Under the pieces are notes generated by a model. It was given only the letters and a program-made list of their open reading frames with translations. It ran no database searches and had not been told where the DNA came from. From positions 117,429,173 through 117,493,172 of the forward strand of contig OW240915.1 of NCBI GenBank assembly GCA_933207985.1: 64,000 nucleotides of DNA, written 5' to 3'. Below, piece after piece: positions 22,609-32,430 of this stretch (its first letter is position 1; each line of letters starts with the position of its first letter). The position numbers were made by a program, and so were the translations under genes. The stretch comes from Pelobates cultripes (taxonomy: Eukaryota; Chordata; Amphibia; Anura; Pelobatidae).

Positions 22609-24498
22609 CCTCTGTGTATAAATTTAGGTCTTTCTGGAAGAAAAGGTTTTACACCTGGATCTTGTAATAAAATTGGCCAGAACTTAGAGATTATTTTTCT
22701 TACTTTTTTGTTATCTGTGCTGAAGTTGCATATAAAAGGGAGTTCCATAAATGTATTTTCCCTTTTATCCTTATATTTCAAAAGTTTCTCTCTTTCTATC
22801 ATTCTTACTTCTTTCCTGGCCATTTCTAATTTTAACTCTTCATATCCTTTCTCTATAAAATCTTCTTTAATTTTAATAGATTGGGTCTCAAACACAGTTG
22901 GATCCGTACAATTACGCCTAATACGTAGAAACTGTCCTCTGGGGGCATTCTCAAGCCACGGAGAGTAGTGGCAACTTTCTCTCTCTATGTAGCTATTAGC
23001 TTCTACCGTCTTAAAATAGTTTCTAGTTTTAATCTTGTTTTCTTCAATGTATATCACTAAATCTAAGAAAATTATTTCCGTCTTGCTCCAATTGCTACTG
23101 AGCGTTATACCCCAGGTATTCTCATTTAAAAAATTTAAAAATTCAATAAGATCTTTTTCTTCTCCTTTCCATACAAAGAAAATATTGTCAATGTAACGAC
23201 CATAGGTAACCAAGCTTTCTCCCCAGCCATGAGTGCCATAAATAAACGTATTCTCCCAATGGGCCATGAATAAATTGGCATAGCTGGGGGCAAACTTGGT
23301 TCCCATGGCCGTCCCATTAATCTGGAGGTAGAAGTCCTCTCCATACCAAAAATAATTGTTATTTAAAATTAACTCAATCCCTTCTAAGATATATTTAGTT
23401 TTACTGTCTGTAAAATCTGGACTTTCGCTTAAAAAATGTTTAACAGCATTACAACCATATTGGTGTGGAATGTTACTATAAAGAGCTGTAACGTCACTTG
23501 TAACTAAAAAGCAGTCACTATTCCAAGTGCAATTTTCCAAAAGATTTAAAACCATAATGGTATCTTTAATATATGAGGTAGTCTTTTTTACTAATGGTTG
23601 GAGATGAATATCTACATAATGCGACAATCTGCTAGATATTGAATCAATCCCCGCCACTATTGGTCGGCCTGGGGGATTCACAATGTCTTTATGAACCTTG
23701 GGGAGGAAATAGAACACTGGGATTTTAGGATATTTCATATTTAAATAGTTGTATTCTTTTTCGTTTAAGATTTCTGACTCTATCCCTTTTTTAAAAAAAC
23801 TTTGAAATACTTGGTTCATCTCGTTACTCGGATTATGTGTCAATTTTTTATAGGTACATTCATCATTTAATATTCTTTTTGCTTCTTTACAGTAAAATTC
23901 TTTTGACATTAAGACAATTCCCCCCCCCCTTATCAGCTGGTTTAATAACCAAATCGGAATCCGTTTTCAAATCTTTTAACGCCTTTCTTTCTTGCATAGT
24001 TAAATTATGGTTGAATTTTTCTTTTTTGTCCAGTTTTTTAACTTCTGTCATAACCATTGTTTCGAAAGTTACCATTTTTTCTGAGACCATATGTTTTGGA
24101 TAAAACTGTGATTTTTCCTTTAAATTAGTATGTTTTAATTCTTCATCTCTATTTAGTTGTGATTCTATGGGATTTTTTGCAAAGAATTTTTTTAAACAAA
24201 GGTTTCTTTTAAATTTGTTTAGATCTACATAAAAATCGAATTGGTTAAGAGGTTTATTAGGAGCGAATTTTAATCCTTTCTTTAAGACTTTTTTGTGGTA
24301 TTCTGTTAAATTTTTTTGACTTAAATTATAGATTCCTTTTATGGGGCTTAATTCCTCTGCAGTCTTTCCCGTCTTTCTTTTTTTGACATGTTTTCCTCCT
24401 CTTGTACCTCTATACTTGAATTCCTTCGCCTTTTGTGTGGGGTAGTCATATCCAAATTTTCTTTCCTCTTGTGCCTGTCTCTTCCTTTGCTCCTCCAA
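22071..24498 (-). pseudogene. PLE1 reverse transcriptase / GIY-YIG endonuclease, one frameshift
   Basis: The main Penelope protein, a telomerase-related RT joined to a GIY-YIG nuclease. The N-terminal piece (23887-24498) starts at the ATG at 24498, with LTEYHKKVLKKGLKFAPN, and reaches VIKPADKGGG, where ten G in place of nine (plus-strand Cs 23920-23929) shift the frame. The rest (22071-23909) has FYFLPKVHKDIVNPPGRPIV, LVTSDVTALYSNIPHQ, GTAMGTKFAPSYANL, then RYIDNIFFVW, where the second catalytic Asp is Asn. A cysteine cluster (CGQCLACKRSNNKKRH) and the nuclease (LIYLMICPCGLCYIGKTTR) follow, ending MCHFLK. The N-terminus overlaps ORF1 by 151 nt. Frameshift plus Asp-to-Asn mean the RT is probably dead. 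Confidence 0.92.
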
Positions 24499-25508
24499 AA
24501 ATCCTGATCTTCATATTCATCCAAAACTTGAAATCTATTGTTTACTTCTAGAGGTTCCTCTTTCCTAAGTTGATTAGATTTGTAGGGTGGCATTTGCTCT
24601 TTTATCGCTTTCCCATGGTGGGTGTAGTCTTTTAATGTATCTCTCCTATCATTATATCTCCTTTCCCTTTCACGTGTTTCTCTCTCATATCTAGATCTCC
24701 TTTCTTGTTCATAATTTCTTCCATTATTATAATATCTGTCTTTGTAATATGTATTTTGAAACCTAGGTCTAATGTTGTTCCAATTTTTATATGGCCGTGT
24801 TTCATGATGCCTTTCCTGCTCATAGTATGGTTTATTATAAGGTGGTTTATTATCCCTATATTTTAAATAGGATTTGTCTTTTAAAGTCTCATTGTTTCTA
24901 CCTGGAATTTCTTTCTGTTCAACCGGATCTTTTCTCTCTTCTTTATCTAATTGGTATTTTTCTTTGTTATTATATTTTGAAAATGTTCTCACTTGCTCCG
25001 TTTTATAGTCATTGATGTCTCTCAGATATTTACTTTTTTTTACCTCTATTACTTCTTTTTCTAGTTTCTCTAAACCATCTTTAATATCCTGTGTAGCTTT
25101 ATCATACTCCTCTTGATTCAGAGCATTTAGAATTTCATTCTGACATTTGTTTATCTCTAAATCTAATTCTCTTAAATTTTCCTTTCTCCTTTTTATTATT
25201 AAATTCATAGAGGTAATGGAAAAGTTCTCCAACATGGAATTCCATTCTTCCATAAATTTAGTAATGTCTTTATCAAACGTTGGAGTTTTGAAATATCTCA
25301 AGCCTCTTGGAGTAATACCTTCTTTTAAGTATTTTTCTAAGGTAGCTATTTCCCACTTTATCTTTAATTCCTTCTGTAAGGCTTTTTCTAATTGTTCACA
25401 GCAAAAGTTATAGCTCGTTCTTTTTCTAGTTAAAGGTTGGTCTGTCCAATTAGCTAATTCTATCTCCATGTCCATATATGTGTTCTTTCTTTTATCAAAC
25501 AGGGACAT
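24348..25508 (-). CDS. PLE1 ORF1, coiled-coil and basic protein
   Basis: An uninterrupted 386-codon frame directly upstream of the PLE1 RT and overlapping its start by 151 nt in another frame. The first 170 residues are helical and highly charged with probable coiled coil. They include GITPRGLRYFKTPTF, then W...L...S...MNLII at about residues 75-110. The rest is Lys/Arg/Tyr/Asn-rich and disordered (repeated YYN, RYE, RERE), ending in a basic tail. PLE3 ORF1 (46079) shares the P-x-G-[LF]-R...PT...W...L...S..LM.LII block. Function unknown. By position and basic character it could be an RNA-binding, gag-like chaperone; this is inference. Confidence 0.78.
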   Translation of the reverse strand: MSLFDKRKNTYMDMEIELANWTDQPLTRKRTSYNFCCEQLEKALQKELKIKWEIATLEKYLKEGITPRGLRYFKTPTFDKDITKFMEEWNSMLENFSITSMNLIIKRRKENLRELDLEINKCQNEILNALNQEEYDKATQDIKDGLEKLEKEVIEVKKSKYLRDINDYKTEQVRTFSKYNNKEKYQLDKEERKDPVEQKEIPGRNNETLKDKSYLKYRDNKPPYNKPYYEQERHHETRPYKNWNNIRPRFQNTYYKDRYYNNGRNYEQERRSRYERETRERERRYNDRRDTLKDYTHHGKAIKEQMPPYKSNQLRKEEPLEVNNRFQVLDEYEDQDFWRSKGRDRHKRKENLDMTTPHKRRRNSSIEVQEEENMSKKERRERLQRN

Positions 25509-25550
25509 AGTAAAATAGGGTGAGCCGCTATTGACAATTTACGCCATTCT

Positions 25551-26066
25551 TTGACTTCAAGCTTTTTAAAGGAAAAGAAAAGTACGAATACTTTTTTAAA
25601 TTCGGATAAGGGATTTTTTGGGTGTGGCCAATGCTTAGCGTGCAAAAGGTCAAATAATAAAAAAAGACATATAAAGCTTTTTAAAGATAAAGATGGTAAA
25701 GAATATCAAATTAAAGATTTTCTGAGTTGCCACTCAAAAAACCTCATTTACTTAATGACCTGCCCTTGTGGTCTATGTTATATAGGGAAAACCACCAGAC
25801 CCCTACATATCAGAATTGAAGAACATAGTCGTAATATTTTAAAAGGTTTTGAAAAACATAGCGTCTCTTTACACTACAAAATTGCACATAAATGCGATAT
25901 GAAAGACACTACGTTTTTAGGAATTATAAAAGTCAAAAAGGATTGGAGGGGAGGCAACTTTGATAGCAAAATGAGTAATATAGAGATGGAGTGGATCTTT
26001 AAATTAAATACTTTAATCCCGAATGGTCTAAATGCAGACTTCGAGATGTGCCATTTTTTAAAATAA
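25551..26066 (+). pseudogene. Inverted copy of PLE1 GIY-YIG endonuclease end
   Basis: 172 open codons almost identical to the last part of the PLE1 protein (CGQCLACKRSNNKKRH, LIYLMTCPCGLCYIGKTTR, ending MCHFLK) but on the opposite strand, because the coding end lies inside the inverted arm. It lacks the RT and is not expected to be expressed on its own. The near-perfect match to 22071-22600 shows the two arms are young. Confidence 0.9.
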
Positions 26067-26757
26067 ATGCAAAATTATTTTATGGTTGCACTCATACCTC
26101 CCTTTATTGAATTATCACTTTCTTATTACTATGTGAGCATTGACTGAACCATGTTTCAACTTTTATAATATCTGGAATTAGACATTTATAAGGTGTTTTA
26201 ATTGTATAACCACTGATTCATTTATTAATACCCATTATCTCTTAAGAATTCATCTTTTTAATAATGACATAAGATCACAATATGCCTGTAAAATGGTCAT
26301 TTTATATTAATACACTTATACAAGAAATAGGAATAGAAGGAAAAAAACACTACAGAATGGAATTTAATTATTAAGGGTTTGGATGTACTAATATAAGGCT
26401 TGTATATGTTAGACAAAGAAAGCTTGCCAATTCCACAGATATGCTAAATTCATTTGAACTTATATTTCCCTTCAAAAACCGCCGACCCGGAAATCCTGGG
26501 GAAATAAATGGTGAACCGCATGGTGGAACGCACAGTGAACCGCATGGTGGAACGCAAGGAAGTGACGTATCGGCGAAACCGGAAATGACGCGACGGAACA
26601 GAAAACCCGGAAATGAATAGAAAAAAGGCTTGAAACGCAGGGCGTCACCGTTTCTATGGTGATTGCCCGCGAAAATACAAGCCTGGACACTAATTATCTC
26701 ACCCCTGAGAGGGGTACATATAGCAGGGAGAATCCATGGGAAGTTTGAATCACCACA

Positions 26758-26796
26758 TCCAGCTGAGGAAGCCTGTAGGGCGAAACGCGTACTGGA
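26758..26796 (+). ncRNA. Minimal hammerhead ribozyme, PLE1 right arm
   Basis: Helix I 5' strand TCCAG (26758-26762), CTGAGGA (26763-26769), helix II GCC (26771-26773) with GGC (26779-26781), GAAA (26782-26785), palindrome ACGCGT (26785-26790), cleavage triplet GTA ending at 26791, helix I 3' strand CTGGA (26792-26796). Identical in design to the left-arm copy and in mirror orientation. Confidence 0.82.
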
Positions 26797-27089
26797 GAGA
26801 CTGTGAGACTTTGGACTTTTGGATTTTATGCCAATTTGATATTGTTTTTTATTGTTTTTTATATATATATATATATATTTTTATACAATTACCGTTATAA
26901 TAAAATTATTTATCTTTTATACTATATATTGGCATTTCCCTGCTACTTTTTATTCATTTTTCACAAAGAAGGTGTGTAGTCCTCAACTACACAAGTGTGT
27001 GGATTAGAGCCGATCTGGATGGCTCTAATTTTGTGAGTATTACATTTTATATTTATCTCACATTGAAAATTATTACGATACTGCACCAT

Positions 27090-27270
27090 TAGAGAAAATT
27101 TATTGATACTTACCGTAATTTTCTTTTCCTGGCTATTATTCATGGCAGCATTTAACATATGGGTTTAGCTCCTCCCTCCAACCCTCAGGACAGGAAACCC
27201 AATCAATTAAACAATTAAGCCTACCTTCCCCTAGTATATTAGGTACCCCAGTATCCCCCATACCTCAGTC
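27090..27270. repeat. DIRS1 left terminal repeat
   Basis: 27127-27270 is the inverse of 32431-32572. The outermost part (27090-27126, TTATTGATACTTACCGTAAT and neighbours) is unique to this end and is mirrored only in the internal complementary region. Confidence 0.9.
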
Positions 27271-27310
27271 TAGTAACAAGACAAATAAACCAAGAGAGGG
27301 TGGGAGACCA

Positions 27311-27407
27311 AATGCTGCCATGAATAATAGCCAGGAAAAGAAAATTACGGTAAGTATCAATAAATTTTCTCTATTCCTGGCTAATCATGGCAGCATTTAA
27401 CATATGG
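27311..27407. repeat. DIRS1 internal complementary region
   Basis: 27311-27372 is the reverse complement of the left terminus and 27373-27407 the reverse complement of the right terminus, joined at ...TTTTCTCT|ATTCCTGG. In DIRS elements this region templates joining of the two ends into a circle before recombinase-mediated integration. Confidence 0.9.
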
Positions 27408-27471
27408 GATTACCAAAGCAATAACCACTCAGGGAGGGTAAGTCATGCTACAAAAACTGTTTAATATCCAC

Positions 27472-28509
27472 TTAAGGCTTATAAGAGTTCAGGACCGATA
27501 GGCCAAACTCTGAATCAGAACGAGATGAGATATCCACTCTGTAGTGGTGTACAAAGGTTTTTAAAGATGACCAATTGGCAGCTTTACAGATGCTCTCTGC
27601 AGGAACTCCTGACTCTGCAGCCCATGAAGTAGCAATGGACCTTGTGGAATGTGCCTTGATGTCCTTGGGAACAGGAACCTGTTTAGCTCTGTAAGCTTTA
27701 GAAATAGCCTGAACCGTCCAAGAACGAAGGGTTGCGACAGAGGCAGCTTCACCTTTACGAGAACCCCAAGGTATCACAAACAATTGGGTAGACTTCCTCC
27801 AATCAGCTGAGCGTGAAATATATGTGGAAAGACACCTCCTTAGGTCTAGCGTATGACATCTTTCTTCCTCAGGAGACGATGGCTCCTGAAAATACCCTGG
27901 CAGGACAATCTCTTGATTCAAATGAAAGGATGTAACCACCTTAGGAAGGAACTCAGGTCTAGGCCGTAGCACAACCCTATCATCGAAGAAGGTAGTGAAT
28001 GGTTCTTCAGACGACAGTGCTCTAATATCTGACATTCTCCTAGCAGATACCAAGGCCAGTAACAACAGGGTCTTGAGAGAAAGAACCTGCATAGAGACCT
28101 CATCAATAGGTTCGAAGGGATGTTCCGTCAAGGCCTGCAGAACCAGAGGCAAATTCCAAGGAGCAGAGAAAACCTTGATAGGAGGTCTGATCCTAATCAC
28201 TGCTTTGAAGAAGCGAATTACAATAGGATTCAATGCCCAACGAATACCGGAAAGAGCTGAAAGAGCAGAGCAGTGTACTTTAAGCGTGTTAAGTTGAAGG
28301 CCCCTCTCCAGGCCTGCTTGCAGGAAACCCAAAACCTGAGACACGGAAGGGGAACCTAATTCTTGAACCGTGGAATTACACCATCGAGCAAAGGTTTCCC
28401 ATACCTTATGGTACGTAGAAGAAGTAGAAGGATTCCTGGAACGTAACAGGGTAGAGATAACCTGGTCCGAAAGGCCATGTTCAACTAGAGACTTCCTCTC
28501 AATAGCCAT
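27472..28509 (-). CDS. DIRS1 tyrosine recombinase
   Basis: Tyrosine recombinase that integrates the circular DNA copy. The ATG at 28509 overlaps the end of the RT frame by 25 nt and gives 345 residues, a normal length for DIRS recombinases. An N-terminal SAM-like helical part (SSTYHKVWETFARWC) precedes the catalytic part, with an Arg in SARRMSDIRAL, the HSTR box (H-x-x-R) and ANWSSLKTFVHHYRVD holding the probable nucleophilic Tyr. The frame stays open upstream to 30303, giving a 943-codon ORF whose first 600 residues overprint RT; I take the downstream ATG as the simpler start. The protein ends NSYKP. Confidence 0.9.
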   Translation of the reverse strand: MAIERKSLVEHGLSDQVISTLLRSRNPSTSSTYHKVWETFARWCNSTVQELGSPSVSQVLGFLQAGLERGLQLNTLKVHCSALSALSGIRWALNPIVIRFFKAVIRIRPPIKVFSAPWNLPLVLQALTEHPFEPIDEVSMQVLSLKTLLLLALVSARRMSDIRALSSEEPFTTFFDDRVVLRPRPEFLPKVVTSFHLNQEIVLPGYFQEPSSPEEERCHTLDLRRCLSTYISRSADWRKSTQLFVIPWGSRKGEAASVATLRSWTVQAISKAYRAKQVPVPKDIKAHSTRSIATSWAAESGVPAESICKAANWSSLKTFVHHYRVDISSRSDSEFGLSVLNSYKP

Positions 28510-30443
28510 GCATGGAGCCTGAATTTGTGAGGCTCCGGATGAAACACTGGACCCTGAATCAGCAGGTCTTCTGAGACTGGAAGTTCCCAAGGCAGGTCCA
28601 CTGATAACCTCTGTAACAGGGGAAACCAAGGGCGACGAGGCCAGAATGGAAGTACAGCTATCACCTTGCAATGTTCCTTGGAGATCTTTCTCAGAACAGC
28701 GTGGATGAGGGGAATTGGAGGAAAAACGTAAGCCAGATCGAATACCCAATTGATGGATAGAGCATCTTGAGCAACCGCCTTTGGATGGTATCTCCTCGAC
28801 ACAAAGCATGGAACCTGAGCATTCCGAAAGGTCGCCATGAGGTCTACTTGGGGAAGACCCCACTTCTGGACCAACCGAGCGAAGATCCTCCTGGAAAGTT
28901 GCCATTCTGAAGCCTCTATCCGATGTCTGCTGAGGAAATCCGCTATTACATTCTCCTTCCCTGGGAGATAGATGGCACACAGGCCTTCCACATGATTCTG
29001 AGCCCAGGTCATAATGGGAACTATCTCTCTCATCAGGGCTACACTCCTTGTTCCGCCTTGATGGTTTATGTAGGCAGCAGCCGCTTTGTTGTCCACTCTC
29101 AACTTGACCCAGCAATGCCTGATGAGATGCTGAAAATGAAGAAGCGCCAGAAAGGTTGCTCTTAGCTCCCTGATGTTGGAAGGCAAGCATTGAGTTCTTG
29201 GAGGCCAATTTGCTTGAAAAAATTGATTGCCTAAATGTGCCCCCCAACCTGTCAGACTGGCATCTGTCGTAATGACCACCCAATCTATTTCCCGCAAGGG
29301 GAACCCCCTGGAGAGATTTTCCCACGACATCCACCAAAGGAGCTTCTGCTTCAGAATCAAAGGAATGCGAATCAGCGTCTCCCACTCCCTCGAGTCGGTC
29401 CTGAAATTTTTTAGGAAAAATTGTTGAAGAGGGCGAAGGTTCCACTGAGCCCATCTGACAAGTTCTATCGTAGAGGAAAGAGTCCCCAGAAGCCTCATAA
29501 ACTCTCTTGCCGAGGCTGAAGTCTTTAGTCTGAAGTCCCTTATCCGATCTCGAAGTCTGATCTTTCTGTCGTGTGAGAGGGATACAATCGCTGTGTCTGT
29601 ATTGAAATTTGCTCCCAGGAATATCAGTTCTCTTGAAGGATTCAAGTGACTCTTCTCGTAATTGATGAGCCAACCGAAATGAGATAGGGTGTCTAGGACT
29701 AATTGCCTGTGTTGGAATATTGATGCTAGGTCCGGAGCCACTACCAGGATGTCGTCCAGGTAGTGAAACACCGCTACACCTTCTTTTCTGAGCAAAGCAA
29801 TGATGGTGACCAGAACCTTCGAGAAGGTCCTCGGGGCCGTACTTATACCAAAAGGAAGGGCCTGAAATTGAAAGTGTTCCTTCCGGACACAAAACCTGAG
29901 AAACCTTTGATGGGTGAACGTGATAGGGACATGAAAATATGCATCCCTGAGGTCTACTGATATCATCCAATCTTGGTGATGAACAACCGGAATGATGGAG
30001 CGAATGGATTCCATCCGAAATTTTCTGACTCTCAGATAAAGGTTGAGCTGGTGGAGATCTAAAATAGGCCTCCATTTTCCCTCTGGCTTCTTGACCAAGA
30101 ACAGGGGGGAATAATATCCCTGGAATCTTTCTTTTATGGGTACAGGTATGATGGCTTCTTCCGTAAGAAGATTGTTGACATAAAGAGTCAAAACCTCTCT
30201 TTTTTGGATGTTGGCTGGAAGCCTTGTGCGAATAAACCTTGGTGGAGGTGGATATTCGTCGAATTCCAGATGATAACCTCCGGTGATAATGGATCTTACC
30301 CAAGCATCTGGAATTATTTCCCAGGCCCTCTGAAAGAATGAAAGACGTGCTCCCACTCGAGGAACCTGGAGTAAGCCACCTTCAGAATTGCTTGTTGGGG
30401 CGAAAGGAAGAGGTCTGCGTCTTGCCCCTAGAGGATTTCCCAT
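28485..30443 (-). CDS. DIRS1 reverse transcriptase / RNase H (with C-terminal methyltransferase-like region)
   Basis: 652 intact codons. The RT has KPEGKWRPILDLHQLN, SVDLRDAYFHVPI, FQALPFGISTAPRTFSKVL and the catalytic YLDDILVV. RNase H follows with TTDASLTGWGAHLG, LRVDNKAAAAYIN and GKENVIADFLSR. A conserved C-terminal part (PQVDLMATFRNAQVPCFVSR, then VLPFWPRRPWFPLLQ) is the region that carries a Dam-like methylase fold in DIRS elements; I infer that from position. It starts 62 nt inside the end of the gag-like frame and ends 25 nt inside the recombinase frame. No stop or shift is seen. Confidence 0.93.
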   Translation of the reverse strand: MGNPLGARRRPLPFAPTSNSEGGLLQVPRVGARLSFFQRAWEIIPDAWVRSIITGGYHLEFDEYPPPPRFIRTRLPANIQKREVLTLYVNNLLTEEAIIPVPIKERFQGYYSPLFLVKKPEGKWRPILDLHQLNLYLRVRKFRMESIRSIIPVVHHQDWMISVDLRDAYFHVPITFTHQRFLRFCVRKEHFQFQALPFGISTAPRTFSKVLVTIIALLRKEGVAVFHYLDDILVVAPDLASIFQHRQLVLDTLSHFGWLINYEKSHLNPSRELIFLGANFNTDTAIVSLSHDRKIRLRDRIRDFRLKTSASAREFMRLLGTLSSTIELVRWAQWNLRPLQQFFLKNFRTDSREWETLIRIPLILKQKLLWWMSWENLSRGFPLREIDWVVITTDASLTGWGAHLGNQFFQANWPPRTQCLPSNIRELRATFLALLHFQHLIRHCWVKLRVDNKAAAAYINHQGGTRSVALMREIVPIMTWAQNHVEGLCAIYLPGKENVIADFLSRHRIEASEWQLSRRIFARLVQKWGLPQVDLMATFRNAQVPCFVSRRYHPKAVAQDALSINWVFDLAYVFPPIPLIHAVLRKISKEHCKVIAVLPFWPRRPWFPLLQRLSVDLPWELPVSEDLLIQGPVFHPEPHKFRLHAWLLRGSL

Positions 30444-31740
30444 TCAGGCCGCTCTTCCAATTGGAATTCCTTGAGAATTCTCTACCTGGCCTGTAAGTCT
30501 TACTTTCCCTAAAGTAGCCTTGATCCCTAAAAGGTCTACGGTCCAGACGAGGTCTCTTTGGACGCCTATCTTGTGGCAGCATGACCTGTTTAACCTCAGC
30601 CGCCTTTTTAATCGCTTCATCCAGAGGTTTCCCAAAAAGCACTTCTCCCATAAAGGGAAGTGAGCATAAATTATTCTTGGATGACAGGTCTGCTCCCCAG
30701 GATCTCAGCCAAAGCGCCCTTCTAGCGGTGACTGAATGTGCCATAACCTTAGAAAGAATTCTAATGAGGTCAGTGGAGGATTCCAAAAGCCAGTCACTGG
30801 CGAGTTTGATATCCCTTAAGGATTCCGCCATCTGACGTCTACTGACCCCTTTATCTATGTCATCCTCCAAGTCAAGCAACCAGGAACGCATGGCTCTAGA
30901 CAAAGCCGAAATGGACACAGCTGGATGGCAACCTAAACCCGCTGTCATGAAAGCTTTAGATAAATCAGCATCAATCCTTTTATCCATGGGCTCCTTAAGG
31001 GAAGCATTGCTATCAATTGGTAGCGTGGATCTTTTAGCAACCTTAATGATAGGAGCATCAACTTTGGGGACCGTAGTCCACAATCTGGAATCCTCCTCTT
31101 TAATCGGATATAACTTCGAAAGCCGACCCTGACTAGTAATCCTCTTACTAGGAATTTGCCACTCGTTCCTCATCAGGTCTTTAATAGAGCTGTGGACTGG
31201 AAAGGAAGGTCTTTTCTTATGTAAATCTCCAAAGTGTCTGTCAGAAGCTGAACATTCTCTGGTTTCTTCCGGCAAATCCAATGTTCTTCTAACAGCCATA
31301 ATCAAATGCTCCATAGCTTTGGAGTCCAAGGAGCAAGGTTGTTCCATATACTCCTCTTCACTGGACGAGATTGGCTCCAAATCCAGGTAAGATGAAGTTT
31401 GTCTGTATTCATCGTCAGACTGATCTGAATCCATGCTGAAGTTTTCCCCTCTTGATCTCTTAATCTTGTGGGATTCAGCAATTCCTTCAACCACTGCCTG
31501 CTTAATCCAATAAGCAATATCCTTGGCTGAGGAGGTAGAGGCTTGCGGTGACCTCTGGCGATCAGATTCTCCTGCGGCCATGTTTAAGCATTTTCTGCAG
31601 AGCCTGCAGTTATCCAAAGGCCTTGCTCCACATCCAGGGCAGGCTGCCGGCTTCTCCCTTCTCCTCGATGGGGATCTGGGACAGGACCGGTCACGAGGGC
31701 TGTAAGATACAGAAGTCATAAGACTGTACCCTCTGTGCAC
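30382..31740 (-). CDS. DIRS1 gag-like ORF1
   Basis: 452 intact codons. The N-terminus has a zinc-ribbon-like cysteine set (CPGCGARPLDNCRLCRKCL, residues about 34-53), then acidic/serine-rich stretches, a helical middle (LSRAMRSWLLDLEDDIDKG, ARRALWLRSWGADLSSKNNL) and a basic Arg/Lys-rich end (RRPKRPRLDRRPFRD). This plan fits DIRS ORF1 proteins, thought to act as nucleocapsid. The decayed DIRS at 41419-41601 has the same ALWxxxW block. The ATG at 31740 is preceded by a 600-bp leader containing a CpG-rich stretch (about 32040-32150). Confidence 0.85.
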   Translation of the reverse strand: MHRGYSLMTSVSYSPRDRSCPRSPSRRREKPAACPGCGARPLDNCRLCRKCLNMAAGESDRQRSPQASTSSAKDIAYWIKQAVVEGIAESHKIKRSRGENFSMDSDQSDDEYRQTSSYLDLEPISSSEEEYMEQPCSLDSKAMEHLIMAVRRTLDLPEETRECSASDRHFGDLHKKRPSFPVHSSIKDLMRNEWQIPSKRITSQGRLSKLYPIKEEDSRLWTTVPKVDAPIIKVAKRSTLPIDSNASLKEPMDKRIDADLSKAFMTAGLGCHPAVSISALSRAMRSWLLDLEDDIDKGVSRRQMAESLRDIKLASDWLLESSTDLIRILSKVMAHSVTARRALWLRSWGADLSSKNNLCSLPFMGEVLFGKPLDEAIKKAAEVKQVMLPQDRRPKRPRLDRRPFRDQGYFRESKTYRPGREFSRNSNWKSGLNGKSSRGKTQTSSFRPNKQF

Positions 31741-32430
31741 TCTTTTTAGTAACGTGAAGAAACCAAGAAAAAATATTGCTCACCTATGACCTATAGCAGA
31801 TCTCGTTGATCTTGCAGAAGGGGATGAAGGATCCATACTGACTGTAGGGCTAAGAATGTTAAAATAATAAGAAAAATATTCCCAGCCCAATATTATGCTG
31901 ATTTTGAAATATAAGTAATTCTCTTACCTGCAGAGCTTTAAGAACAGTCTACTAGAGCACTGTATCTTTAAAGGGAATGGAAACGAGCGTTTTTTAAGCT
32001 AAATACCGCCATTTCAAATTTCCCGCTCTGTACCTTTAAATGATCGCGCATGCGCACTTCGGTCGCGAGATCGCTAAACCGCCATTTTGGAAAGGGGCAA
32101 ACTTCACTCTGGGTCCGGTGGGATGCATTGCGCATGCGCGGGCGTCTTACCGTTATGCTGATCGTCTGATCGAGGTCTGCAGCACACACTGGACGGCAGA
32201 GGATTCCCATAGCCTGTGGAACTAACCACCCAGGCTCCCAGGGGTTCCCAACTCCATGGAGATTGGGCTACATGTGCCTGGGCTTCCTGAGGAGGGAGGC
32301 TGACCTCCAAAGGGACAAGACCATATAAAACATGGTCAGGTGAGCAAAAAATAAAAAATAATTCAGAAGAAACTGAAAAAAGAAAAAAAAAAAATATTTA
32401 AACTGTCCTAGGGCTAGGAGGACAGGAAAA
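31741..32430 (-). promoter_or_regulatory. DIRS1 5' leader with CpG-rich segment
   Basis: Between the right terminal repeat and ORF1. The 32040-32160 part is rich in CpG (GATCGCGCATGCGCAC, GGTCGCGAGATCGC) in contrast to the AT-rich surroundings, so it is a candidate internal promoter. No core promoter element is certain. Confidence 0.4.

Larger units (their letters stand above)
25531..27089 (+). repeat. PLE1 right arm, inner part
   Basis: Inverse of roughly 21045-22608, carrying an inverted copy of the GIY-YIG coding end and the second hammerhead. It is interrupted at 27090 by the DIRS and resumes at 32573. Confidence 0.92.

Noticed and set aside
30581..31132. Plus-strand frames over DIRS1
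   Set aside because: Shadows of the intact ORF1 and RT frames on the minus strand.
32040..32160. CpG-rich stretch as host gene promoter
   Set aside because: It lies inside the DIRS element upstream of its ORF1, so it belongs to the transposon.
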